Below, in pieces: positions 37,120 to 45,396 of a stretch of 64,000 nucleotides of DNA. The DNA lies in contig CAXXRT010000055.1 in NCBI GenBank assembly GCA_963666945.2, positions 81,616-145,615 of the forward strand, read 5' to 3'. The DNA is from G963666945 sp963666945. Its GTDB lineage: Bacteria > Bacteroidota > Bacteroidia > Bacteroidales > Marinifilaceae. Every line of letters begins with the position of its first letter. Position 1 is the first letter of the stretch. The notes below the pieces were generated by a model, which saw only the letters and a list, made by a program, of their open reading frames with translations, searched no databases and had not been told where the DNA came from. The position numbers and the translations under genes are program-made.

Positions 37120-37827
37120 TTATTGATAACTAATGTTAGTGTTTGGAAATAAAGTTTTTAATCTATTTATAAATTCTACAGTTTCACTCTCCGAATAGCC
37201 TGAATATTTTGAAAAAATTTCATGTTTTACAAACTTATTACTGTATTGTTGTAATTTGTAGTTTGAAGAACAATATGAAGTCATTTCACAAATATCTTCG
37301 AAGTGATGAAGTTCCTTTATTAAGGTGCTTCTGAATTCGTAGTCAATATTGCCATATTTTAAGATTTTAATACTTTCATATATGTTTAAGATAATATCTT
37401 CAATATTGCTGTTTACCCCTGTTATAATATTTAGTTTTTCAGGTTTTAACGGGGCTTTTATATCCATGGCAACATAGTCAACAAGATTTTTATCAATTAA
37501 TTGTTTTAATGTACCTGGGAAACTCCCGTTGGTATCTAGCTTAACCTTGAAATCCCCTGATTTCAATTCGGCCACAAAAGTAATAAGATCTTTTTGTAAA
37601 CAAGGCTCTCCGCCACTAATTACTACATTTTTTATTAAGTTTTTTCTTTTGTAAAGAAAATTTAAGATTTCCTGTTCGGGGATTAATTTTATTAAGTTGT
37701 TGTTGTCTATTATTTTGTGATTATGACAATAGGGACAATTAAAGTTGCATCCGCTAGTAAAAATAACAGATGCAACATTACCGGGATAATCACACAGACT
37801 TGTTTTTACTAAACCTGCGATTTTCAT
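37120..37827 (-). CDS. nrdG: anaerobic ribonucleoside-triphosphate reductase activating protein (radical SAM)
   Basis: 235 residues, the longer NrdG form. The radical SAM cluster motif CxxxCxxC is Cys27/31/34 (GCNFNCPYCHN), followed by VVISGGEPCLQKDL, the SAM-binding GGE motif. It uses a 4Fe-4S cluster and S-adenosylmethionine to make the glycyl radical on NrdD. It starts 20 bases after nrdD and is its obvious partner. Confidence 0.93.
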   Translation of the reverse strand: MKIAGLVKTSLCDYPGNVASVIFTSGCNFNCPYCHNHKIIDNNNLIKLIPEQEILNFLYKRKNLIKNVVISGGEPCLQKDLITFVAELKSGDFKVKLDTNGSFPGTLKQLIDKNLVDYVAMDIKAPLKPEKLNIITGVNSNIEDIILNIYESIKILKYGNIDYEFRSTLIKELHHFEDICEMTSYCSSNYKLQQYSNKFVKHEIFSKYSGYSESETVEFINRLKTLFPNTNISYQ

Positions 37828-37847
37828 TATTTATTTAAAAAATTGTT

Positions 37848-39953
37848 CTAACAAAAAGATTTATCGAATTGCTTTCTTATTTTGAATTCGCTTTCTTTGC
37901 CTTTATTCCAGTGATTTACAGGTCTCATATAACCAACTATTCTTGCAAATACTTCACAATTGGAATCTTTTCCTTGTTCTGCACACTTGGGACATTGGGG
38001 ATGTTCTCCAAATAAATATCCATGTTCGGGGCATATGCTAAATACTGGAGATATTGTTATATAGGGTAAGTGATAATTGTTACATACTGTTTTTACTAAC
38101 GATTTAACTGCTTGAATGTTTGGTCTTTTTTCTCCAACGAAAATGTGAAATACTGTTCCTCCTGTATACATACACTGAAGATCATCCTGTTTGTCAAGTG
38201 CTTCAAAAAGATCGTCCGTGAAATTTACCGGTAGCTGAGAAGAATTAGTGTAAAATGGACTGGAATCAGCATGGTTTGCAGTAATAATATCAGCAAATTC
38301 AGCCTTATCTATTTTAGCTAATCTGTAGCATGTTCCTTCTGCCGGCGTGGCTTCAAGATTGTAAATATGTCCTGTTTCTTCCTGAAATTTTTCAAGACAC
38401 GATTTCATGAAATTTAGAGTCTTTTCTGCAAATGCATTGCCTTCTTCTGTTGAAATATCTTTTCCTAGAAAGTTTAGACAGCACTCATTCATACCCACAA
38501 GACCTATTGTTGAGAAGTGATTGTCCCAGAAACGTCCTGTTTTTGTTTTTATGTTTCTAAGGTAAAATTTTGAATATGGGAATAGACCTTTTTCTGTCAG
38601 GTTTTCAATGGTTTTTCTTTTTATCTCAAGACTGGTTTTTGCAGTATGCATAAGTTTTTCCAGTCTCTGAAAGAAATCTTCTTCATTTTTGGAGGTGTAA
38701 CCAAGTCTCGGAAGGTTCATAGTAACAACACCTACAGAACCAGTTAATGGATTTGCTCCAAATAGTCCTCCTCCTCTTGATTTTAATTCTCTTTTATCAA
38801 GGCGTAGTCTGCAACACATACTTCTTACATCGTCTGGTTTCATACTTGAATTTATGAAATTAGAGAAATATGGAATACCGTATTTCCCTGCTATCTCAAA
38901 TATTTTATCGTAAGTTGGATTATCCCATTCAAAATCTTCCGTAATGTTGTAGGTAGGTATGGGGAAGGAAAATACACTTCCGTTAGCATCACCTTCAGCC
39001 ATAACTTCAGCCAGGGCAAGGTTGAAAATGTCCATTTCTTTTTGAAAATCGCCGTAAGTCTCATTTTGCATTTTTCCTCCAATTACAACAGGTTGGTCTT
39101 TCATGAAGGATGGAACCTTAAGATCGAGTGTTATATTTGTAAAAGGAGTTTGGAAACCAACCCTTGTAGGAACATTTATATTAAAGATAAATTCCTGAAG
39201 ACATTGTTTTATTCTTTTATATGAAAGATTATTGTATCGTATAAATGGTGCAAGGTAAGTATCGAAGTTTGAGAATGCCTGGGCTCCGGCGGCTTCACCT
39301 TGCATAGTGTAGAAGAAATTGACCACCTGTCCTAATGCTGTTCTTAAATATTTAGCAGGTTTACTTTGTACTTTTCCCGCAACTCCGGTAAATCCTGAAA
39401 TTAACAGGTCTTGTAAATCCCAGCCAACGCAATATACACTTAGAAATCCCAAATCGTGAATATGGAATGCTCCACTTTTATGAGCTTCTCCAATTTCGTG
39501 AGGATATATTCTGTTTAGCCAGTATTCCGATGATATCAAAGAAGATATGTGTTGGTTTAGTCCTTGTAGGGAATACGTTGTGTTGGCACTTTCTTTTACC
39601 CTCCAGTCAGAAAGATCAAGATAATTATCAATAATATCAAGATTGGAGAAAAGATCTTTTGTTGTTCTTAAATCTTCTCTTTTGTTTCTGTAAAGCATAT
39701 AAGCTTTGCTTGTTTCAAAAGAAGCTTTTTCGAATAATATTCTTTCAACAATATCCTGTATTCTTTCAACATCAGGAGTGGTTGAAAAATCAATTCTTGG
39801 AATAACTTCCTTGGTTAGTTCTTCTGCTAAATTTCTGTCGGTTTTTCCGGTTGCTCTTAATGCTTTAAATATTGCAAACGTGATTTTATTTGCATCGAAT
39901 TCAACTATTCTTCCGTCTCTTTTACGGATACTTTTTGTACTATTAATTTTCAT
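37848..39953 (-). CDS. nrdD: anaerobic ribonucleoside-triphosphate reductase (class III)
   Basis: About 701 residues from the ATG at 39953, where an ATP-cone begins (STKSIRKRDGRIVEFDANKIT). The reductase core follows; the C-terminal zinc Cys pairs are CPEHGY...CPKC and the glycyl radical site is RIVGYMRPVNHWNKGK. It makes dNTPs without oxygen. An in-frame ATG at 40016 has a GGAGAAGGA about ten bases before it and would add 21 hydrophobic-aromatic residues with no match to the family; I prefer 39953 but cannot exclude it. A cobalamin riboswitch lies directly upstream. Confidence 0.95.
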   Translation of the reverse strand: MKINSTKSIRKRDGRIVEFDANKITFAIFKALRATGKTDRNLAEELTKEVIPRIDFSTTPDVERIQDIVERILFEKASFETSKAYMLYRNKREDLRTTKDLFSNLDIIDNYLDLSDWRVKESANTTYSLQGLNQHISSLISSEYWLNRIYPHEIGEAHKSGAFHIHDLGFLSVYCVGWDLQDLLISGFTGVAGKVQSKPAKYLRTALGQVVNFFYTMQGEAAGAQAFSNFDTYLAPFIRYNNLSYKRIKQCLQEFIFNINVPTRVGFQTPFTNITLDLKVPSFMKDQPVVIGGKMQNETYGDFQKEMDIFNLALAEVMAEGDANGSVFSFPIPTYNITEDFEWDNPTYDKIFEIAGKYGIPYFSNFINSSMKPDDVRSMCCRLRLDKRELKSRGGGLFGANPLTGSVGVVTMNLPRLGYTSKNEEDFFQRLEKLMHTAKTSLEIKRKTIENLTEKGLFPYSKFYLRNIKTKTGRFWDNHFSTIGLVGMNECCLNFLGKDISTEEGNAFAEKTLNFMKSCLEKFQEETGHIYNLEATPAEGTCYRLAKIDKAEFADIITANHADSSPFYTNSSQLPVNFTDDLFEALDKQDDLQCMYTGGTVFHIFVGEKRPNIQAVKSLVKTVCNNYHLPYITISPVFSICPEHGYLFGEHPQCPKCAEQGKDSNCEVFARIVGYMRPVNHWNKGKESEFKIRKQFDKSFC

Positions 39954-40068
39954 TGTTGTAAAATTATAATTTAAAAAATTAATAGTAGCCTGTGGGTAAA
40001 GATATGGAAACACCATAAAGAATTCCTTCTCCGCCTTTCACCCGAAAGCTACGATGATTTTAATTTAT

Positions 40069-40217
40069 GGCAGGTCTTCTGACTCATCCCTGTTTTATAA
40101 ACCTTCCCACCAATAAAGGCAGTGGCATAACTTAATAAAACATTATAGGATTTACAGCTGCGGGGACAGTTTCGGATTTGCACCGGATTCCCTTTTAATT
40201 CCATTATGGAAACCTAT
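40069..40217 (-). promoter_or_regulatory. cobalamin (B12) riboswitch upstream of nrdD
   Basis: On the minus strand the conserved elements appear in order: GGGAATCCGGTGCAAATCCG (near 40193-40172), GTCCCCGCAGCTGTAA, the B12-box GCCACTG (40126-40120), GGGAAGG, and GATGAGTCAGAAGACCTGCC down to 40069. This is the standard adenosylcobalamin aptamer. The expression platform lies between 40068 and the nrdD start and includes GGGTGAAAGGCGGAGAAGGA, so ligand binding could mask the ribosome site. Cobalamin would be expected to repress nrdDG, as is typical for B12-independent enzymes with a B12-dependent counterpart. Confidence 0.95.
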
Positions 40218-40226
40218 AAATCACAA

Positions 40227-40257
40227 CAAAGCTATGAAAAAGAATTGAGTTAATAAA
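40227..40257 (-). promoter_or_regulatory. promoter of the nrdDG riboswitch transcript
   Basis: TAGCTTTG (40234-40227, minus) fits the -7 consensus and TTTA (40257-40254) lies exactly 19 bases upstream. It would start RNA just before the riboswitch. Confidence 0.7.
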
Positions 40258-40356
40258 AAGTTTTGTTTTCCAGGAATAAATAAAAATATTTTATTATCAA
40301 TATGTGTCTGTTTATAAATTTCTTAGGTTTAATATTTTGATTGTTTTTATATAAGA

Positions 40357-40404
40357 TATAGATCTACCTGTTTGTGATAAGTTACAAACTGTGGTAGATC
40401 TATA
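40357..40404. repeat. long hairpin between the his operon end and the nrdD promoter
   Basis: TATAGATCTACC (40357-40368) pairs with GGTAGATCTATA (40393-40404), and inside it GTTTGT (40370-40375) pairs with ACAAAC (40384-40389), giving about 18 pairs. It lies 36 bases after the hisIE stop codon on the minus strand but no T-run follows on either strand. It may end the his transcript by a non-classical route or protect its 3' end. Confidence 0.6.
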
Positions 40405-40439
40405 GCATAATAATTTAGTTCGTTTGCTAATTTTTATTT

Positions 40440-41036
40440 TTACTTGTGTCTTTTCTTAAGTATATTTATTACATCATTTAGACTATATCCTTTTGCTGTT
40501 AGCAGCACGAGATAGTGAAACATTAAGTCAGCTGCTTCTCCGAGGAATAATTCTTTATCGTTATCTTTCGATTCGATTACAAGTTCAACGGCTTCTTCTC
40601 CTACTTTTTGTGCTATTTTATTTATGCCTTTACCGAATAATCTGGCAGTGTATGATTTATCAGGCGATTCATTTTTTCTACCTTGAATAACATTTTCTAA
40701 ATATTGAAGAAAATTGTCCTGAAATAAAGAATTTTCTTCATCCCAGCATGTGTCGTTACCTGTGTGACAAACTGGTCCATTGGGATTTACCTTTATAAGT
40801 AGTGTGTCATTGTCACAGTCTGATTTTATATCAGTCCAGTAAAGATAGTTGCCACTGGTTTCTCCTTTTGTCCATAATTTATTACGACTCCTACTGAAAA
40901 ATGTGACTGTTTTACTGTTAATAGTTTTCTGGACAGCTTCATCATTCATATAAGCCATCATCAAAACCTTATTGGTTTCACTATCTTGAATAATTGTAGG
41001 TATAAGACCGTTATTATCGTATTTTAAGTTATCCAT
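40440..41036 (-). CDS. hisIE: bifunctional phosphoribosyl-AMP cyclohydrolase/phosphoribosyl-ATP pyrophosphatase
   Basis: 198 residues. The HisI half (1-105) has VLMMAYMNDEA, SRSRNKLWTKGETSGNYL and the zinc/metal residues in SDCDNDTLLIKV and GPVCHTGNDTCW. The HisE half (about 110-198) is a MazG-like helical domain with GEEAVELVIESK. It carries steps 2 and 3 of histidine synthesis. It is the last gene of the operon, 39 bases after hisF. Confidence 0.96.
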   Translation of the reverse strand: MDNLKYDNNGLIPTIIQDSETNKVLMMAYMNDEAVQKTINSKTVTFFSRSRNKLWTKGETSGNYLYWTDIKSDCDNDTLLIKVNPNGPVCHTGNDTCWDEENSLFQDNFLQYLENVIQGRKNESPDKSYTARLFGKGINKIAQKVGEEAVELVIESKDNDKELFLGEAADLMFHYLVLLTAKGYSLNDVINILKKRHK

Positions 41037-41075
41037 TTTTTAATGTTTTGTAGAATCTTTTAGCAGATTCAGTTG

Positions 41076-41849
41076 TCAGTATTTACGTTGTTGAATCTTT
41101 CGTATAGGAATATTTCTTTCGCAAAGAAAATCCTTTAATTCAGGTATGCTTATTTCTTTAAAGTGAAATACGCTGGCAGCCAGTGCAGCGTCGGCTTTCC
41201 CTTTTTCAAAAGCATCGGCAAAATCCTCCATGTTTCCGGCACCACCAGATGCAATAATGGGAATATTTACAAGTTCAGAAAGTTTCTGAAGTGCTTTGTT
41301 GGCATATCCATTCTTTGTTCCATCGTTGTTCATAGAGGTAAATAGAATTTCCCCTGCTCCGCAATTTTCAGCTTCTTTTGCCCATTCAAATAAATCTATT
41401 CCGGTGGGTTGCCTGCCTCCATTTAAATAAACTTCCCACTTATTGTTATTTTCTTTCGCATCCATAGCTACTACGATACACTGAGAACCAAAGATATTTG
41501 CCATGTCTGTTATTAACGAGGGATTTTTAACGGCAGCAGAATTTATTGAAATTTTATCAGCTCCTGCTTTTAATAAATTCTCAACATCTTGTATTTCACT
41601 AATTCCTCCTCCTACGGTAAAAGGAATATTTATAGTAGAGGCAATTTTTTCAACAAGTGAAATAAGAGTCTTTCTTTTTTCATGACTTGCCGTAATGTCC
41701 AGAAAAACTAGTTCATCAGCGCCCTGTTTAGCATAGAATTTTGCTAATTCGCATGCATCTCCTGCGTCTCTTAGTGCGAGAAAGTTTATTCCTTTCACCG
41801 TCCTTCCGTCTTTAATATCAAGACATGGAATTATTCTTTTTGTAAGCAT
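41076..41849 (-). CDS. hisF: imidazole glycerol phosphate synthase, cyclase subunit
   Basis: 257 residues, a TIM barrel. The catalytic Asp of the N-terminal strand is in RIIPCLDIKDGRTVKG and the second in VVAMDAKENN; phosphate-binding loops IPFTVGGGIS and IIASGGAGNMEDF are intact. It takes ammonia from HisH and closes the imidazole ring, releasing AICAR. It sits 8 bases after hisA. Confidence 0.97.
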   Translation of the reverse strand: MLTKRIIPCLDIKDGRTVKGINFLALRDAGDACELAKFYAKQGADELVFLDITASHEKRKTLISLVEKIASTINIPFTVGGGISEIQDVENLLKAGADKISINSAAVKNPSLITDMANIFGSQCIVVAMDAKENNNKWEVYLNGGRQPTGIDLFEWAKEAENCGAGEILFTSMNNDGTKNGYANKALQKLSELVNIPIIASGGAGNMEDFADAFEKGKADAALAASVFHFKEISIPELKDFLCERNIPIRKIQQRKY

Positions 41850-41857
41850 ATTCCGAT

Positions 41858-42580
41858 TTATTTATTGTTGTTAAAACTCTTGATTTCCTGAAGGCTGATT
41901 TTATTTTCATATATAGCTTTCCCTGTTATGGTTCCCCATATGTTTTCACTTTTCAAATTAGTAATATCGTTCATGCAGCTTATTCCTCCACTTGCAATAA
42001 GCTTAATTTTTGGATATTTTTGGATAATTTTTTTATATAGAATAGTAGAAGGACCCTGCATTGCACCATCTTTAGATATGTCTGTGCAAATTATATATTC
42101 AAGATATTCTTTATATTCTTCAATAAGATTCCATATACTTAATTTGGTTTTTTCTTTCCAGCCATTAATGCATATCATTTCGTCTTTAACGTCAGATCCA
42201 AGAATTATCTTTTCTTTGCCGTATTTTTTAAACCAGGATTTAGTTTTTTCAATATCTTTTACTGCGATACTACCCGCAGTAATTTGTTTGGCTCCACATT
42301 CAAATGCAGTATTTAGATCATTGTCAGTTTTTAACCCTCCTCCGAAATCAATACTTAATTTGGTTTTTGATGCAATATCCTCCAATACTTTATAGTTGAC
42401 GATATGCCCTGATTTAGCACCTTCAAGATCAACTAAATGCAATAGTTCAATACCTGCATCTTCAAATTGTTTGGCAACCTCAATAGGATTATCAAAGTAT
42501 GTTTTTTTCTTATTGTAATCCCCTTGAGTAAGCCTTACGCATTTGCCATCTATAATATCTATAGCAGGAATAATATTCAT
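41858..42580 (-). CDS. hisA: phosphoribosylformimino-AICAR ribotide isomerase (ProFAR isomerase)
   Basis: 240 residues from the ATG at 42580 (MNIIPAIDIIDGKCVRL); an in-frame TTG at 42589 is not needed. TIM barrel with the catalytic Asp in PAIDIIDG and phosphate-binding SIDFGGGLK and LIASGGISCMND, and TDISKDGAMQGP in the second half, including the acidic residue of the C-terminal site. It performs the Amadori step before HisF/HisH. Confidence 0.96.
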   Translation of the reverse strand: MNIIPAIDIIDGKCVRLTQGDYNKKKTYFDNPIEVAKQFEDAGIELLHLVDLEGAKSGHIVNYKVLEDIASKTKLSIDFGGGLKTDNDLNTAFECGAKQITAGSIAVKDIEKTKSWFKKYGKEKIILGSDVKDEMICINGWKEKTKLSIWNLIEEYKEYLEYIICTDISKDGAMQGPSTILYKKIIQKYPKIKLIASGGISCMNDITNLKSENIWGTITGKAIYENKISLQEIKSFNNNK

Positions 42581-42625
42581 TTTTGACAATTTAGTCGTTT
42601 TTAAAATAATTAATTGTAATCACAC

Positions 42626-43213
42626 TTACAGTGCTAAAAAGTTTTTGAGAATTGTTTCTCCCATTTTTCCTGATTTTTCAGGATGAAACTGACATCCATA
42701 AAAGTTTTCTTTTTTTAGAGCTGCGCAAAATGGTACAATATAATTGCAATTTGCTATAGAGTCACTATTTACCGGAACATAGAAGGAGTGTACAAAATAC
42801 ACAAAATTATCTGCTTCTATATTTGAGAATATATCAGTATAAATTTCTTCTATTGTATTCCATCCCATATGTGGTACTTTCTTGTCTGCTGGAAATTTCA
42901 ATACTTTATATGGAAAGATTCCCAGCCCTTTTGTATTCCCTTCTTCTGTAAAGTCACACATTAGTTGCATGCCAAGACAGATCCCCAAAACAGGTTGTGC
43001 AAGAGAAGAAATTAAGGTGTCAAGACCTTTTTCACGTAATTGTTTCATTGCAGAAGATGCTTCGCCTACTCCTGGAAAAATTACTTTGTCCGCATTTTTA
43101 ATGGTGTTCGGGTCAGATGTTAATATAGAATCAACATTAAGTCTTTCTAGTGCATATTTAACAGATCTAATATTTCCGGCACCGTAATCTATTATTGCAA
43201 TTTTTTGAATCAT
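42626..43213 (-). CDS. hisH: imidazole glycerol phosphate synthase, glutaminase subunit
   Basis: 195 residues, class I glutamine amidotransferase. IDYGAGNIRSV at the start, the nucleophile Cys in PVLGICLGMQLM, and the His-Glu dyad in QFHPEKSGKMG near the end. It splits glutamine and passes ammonia to HisF. Gap to hisB is 11 bases. Confidence 0.97.
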   Translation of the reverse strand: MIQKIAIIDYGAGNIRSVKYALERLNVDSILTSDPNTIKNADKVIFPGVGEASSAMKQLREKGLDTLISSLAQPVLGICLGMQLMCDFTEEGNTKGLGIFPYKVLKFPADKKVPHMGWNTIEEIYTDIFSNIEADNFVYFVHSFYVPVNSDSIANCNYIVPFCAALKKENFYGCQFHPEKSGKMGETILKNFLAL

Positions 43214-43224
43214 TTGTTTTGTTT

Positions 43225-44364
43225 TTAAATGCTTCCTTTGGTTGAAGGAAGACTAAAGTTTTCACCATCTTGTCTTACTGCCATTTTTATTGCTTTAGCT
43301 AAAGCTTTAAATATCGCTTCAGCCTTGTGGTGATCGTTCTTGCCTTTAACTTCAATATTTAAATTGCATTTTGCAGAATCAGAAAAACTTTTAAAAAAAT
43401 GTTCGAACATTTCTGTTGGCATTCCACCTAACATGTCCCGCTTGAATTTTACATCCCATACAATCCAACCTCTTCCACCAAAATCCAGTGCAACGGTTGC
43501 AAGACTGTCATCCATTGGAAGGCAAAATCCATATCTTTCTATTCCTTTTTTGCTCCCTAATGCTTTATCGAGGAGGTTGCCCAGAACAATTGCCGTGTCC
43601 TCGATGGTATGGTGTTCATCTACTTCAAGATCACCTTTGCATATAAGTTCAAGATCTATTCCTGCATGTCGGGGAATCTGTTCAAGCATGTGATCAAAGA
43701 ATTTAATACCTGTCGATATATTGGTTATACCATTACCATTAATGTTAATGCTTCCTATGATATCAGTTTCTTTTGTCTTTCTTGAGATGTTCGCACACCT
43801 TGAACCTTTAATAATAAATCTTGCAATTTTTTCCCAGTTATCTGTTGATAAGGCAATACAGTTTTTAAGTTGTGAAGATGAATTAGTACATTCAGCTATT
43901 CCTTCGTTGTTTCCATTATTTAAATGTATTGCATTGATTCCCATGTTGAAAGCTAGTTCTATATCAGTCATTCTATCTCCTATCACAAAACTGTTTTCAA
44001 GGTCATACATTTCGTTTATATATTTATTTACAAGACCAGTACGTGGTTTTCTGAATTCTGAATTTTCTGCCGGGGAACTTTTATCAATTAGTACCTCCTC
44101 AAATTCAATGCCTTCATTTTTTAGGGTCAAAAGCATTTTATTTTGAGCTGGCCAGAAAGTGTTTTCAGGGTATGATCCTGTTCCCAATCCATCCTGATTG
44201 CTCACCATTACCAGTTTATAGTCAGTTTCCCTGACAATTTTCCCTAGCCATGTAATTACTCCTGGTATTAATTCTAGTTTTTCAAGACTGTCTACCTGAA
44301 AGTCTGTTGGCGGCTCTTTAATTAATGTCCCGTCTCTGTCGATAAATAGGATTTTAGGCTTCAT
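43225..44364 (-). CDS. hisB: bifunctional histidinol-phosphatase/imidazoleglycerol-phosphate dehydratase
   Basis: 379 residues. The N-terminal HAD phosphatase has the nucleophile motif DRDGT (Asp9, Asp11) and VIGDRMTDIELAFNMG. The C-terminal dehydratase begins near 186 and has the metal-binding EVDEHHTIEDTAIVLG and KGKNDHHKAEAIFKALAKA motifs. The fusion is the form also found in enteric bacteria and performs steps 6 and 8 of the pathway. Its first codons overlap the end of hisC by 11 bases, so translation is coupled. Confidence 0.97.
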   Translation of the reverse strand: MKPKILFIDRDGTLIKEPPTDFQVDSLEKLELIPGVITWLGKIVRETDYKLVMVSNQDGLGTGSYPENTFWPAQNKMLLTLKNEGIEFEEVLIDKSSPAENSEFRKPRTGLVNKYINEMYDLENSFVIGDRMTDIELAFNMGINAIHLNNGNNEGIAECTNSSSQLKNCIALSTDNWEKIARFIIKGSRCANISRKTKETDIIGSININGNGITNISTGIKFFDHMLEQIPRHAGIDLELICKGDLEVDEHHTIEDTAIVLGNLLDKALGSKKGIERYGFCLPMDDSLATVALDFGGRGWIVWDVKFKRDMLGGMPTEMFEHFFKSFSDSAKCNLNIEVKGKNDHHKAEAIFKALAKAIKMAVRQDGENFSLPSTKGSI

Positions 44365-45394
44365 AATCTTTTAGTTTTTCGAGTAATGTATAGTTCTCTT
44401 CCGGGGTTCCTACAGAAACTCTGATGCAATTTTCTATTAATGGAGGTATTGATCTTTTTCTTGTGATGATACCTTTTGAAGCAAGATAATTGTATAGCTT
44501 ATCAGCATTATTAACTTTCCATAAAATGAAATTTGCATCAGATGGATATACTTTCAGAGAAAAAGATAATTTTAAAAGTTCTTTACTAAGTTTTTCTCTT
44601 TCTTTTATAAGTATGTCTTTAAGGTATTCTGCATTTTCGATATCCTTAAGCTTGTTTTCTGCATATTTTAAACTTAATGCATTTACATTGTAAGGATATT
44701 TGATTTTATTTAAAATATCGGTAATTTCTTTGTCTGCAATACAGAAACCTATTCTTAATCCTGCCATGCCCCAGGCTTTTGAAAGTGTTTGAAGTATAAC
44801 TAGGTTAGGGTATTTCTCAAGTATATCTACACAACTATTACCTTTGGCAAAATCAATATATGCTTCGTCAACCACTACAATGCCTTTGAATTTCTCAAGT
44901 AATTCTAATATTAGATCTCTATTAATGCAATTGCCTGTAGGGTTATTGGGTGAGCATAAAAATATAATCTTAGTATTACCAGTAACTTTCTCAAGTATTC
45001 CTTTTATGTCCGGCTGGAACTGTGAGTTTAGCGTTATTTCCCGGCACTCAATGTCATTGATATTTGCCACAACCTCATACATTCCGTATGTTGGGGTATT
45101 AATAATAATATTATCTCTTCCAGGATTACAGAATGATCTGATTAATAGATCAATTGTTTCATCACTTCCGTTTCCAATAACAATGTTATCTTCTTTTATG
45201 TTTTTAATCTGACATATAACTTTTTTCAGATCTTTTTGTCTTGGGTCAGGATATCTGTTAATCCCATTATTAAATGGATTTTCATTTGCATCAAGATATA
45301 TACTTGCCTCACCTGTAAACTCTTCCCGGGCAGAAGCGTATGCTTTTAGTTTTTTTATATTATCTCTTAATAATGATTGAATCATAACACACAT
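44354..45394 (-). CDS. hisC: histidinol-phosphate aminotransferase
   Basis: 346 residues, fold-type I PLP enzyme: DANENPFNNGINRYPDP, IVIGNGSDETIDLLIRSF, CSPNNPTGNCI, VVDEAYIDFA and the PLP Lys in LQTLSKAWGMAGLRIGF. It transaminates imidazole acetol phosphate. The start may be ATG 45394 or the ATG at 45385 (MIQSLLRDN), the latter fitting the family better. It starts 2 bases after hisD. Confidence 0.96.
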   Translation of the reverse strand: MCVMIQSLLRDNIKKLKAYASAREEFTGEASIYLDANENPFNNGINRYPDPRQKDLKKVICQIKNIKEDNIVIGNGSDETIDLLIRSFCNPGRDNIIINTPTYGMYEVVANINDIECREITLNSQFQPDIKGILEKVTGNTKIIFLCSPNNPTGNCINRDLILELLEKFKGIVVVDEAYIDFAKGNSCVDILEKYPNLVILQTLSKAWGMAGLRIGFCIADKEITDILNKIKYPYNVNALSLKYAENKLKDIENAEYLKDILIKEREKLSKELLKLSFSLKVYPSDANFILWKVNNADKLYNYLASKGIITRKRSIPPLIENCIRVSVGTPEENYTLLEKLKDYEA

Positions 45395-45396
45395 AT

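Noticed and set aside
43721..44146. 141-codon plus-strand frame opposite hisB
   Set aside because: Hydrophobic antisense translation of a conserved fused enzyme; no independent support.
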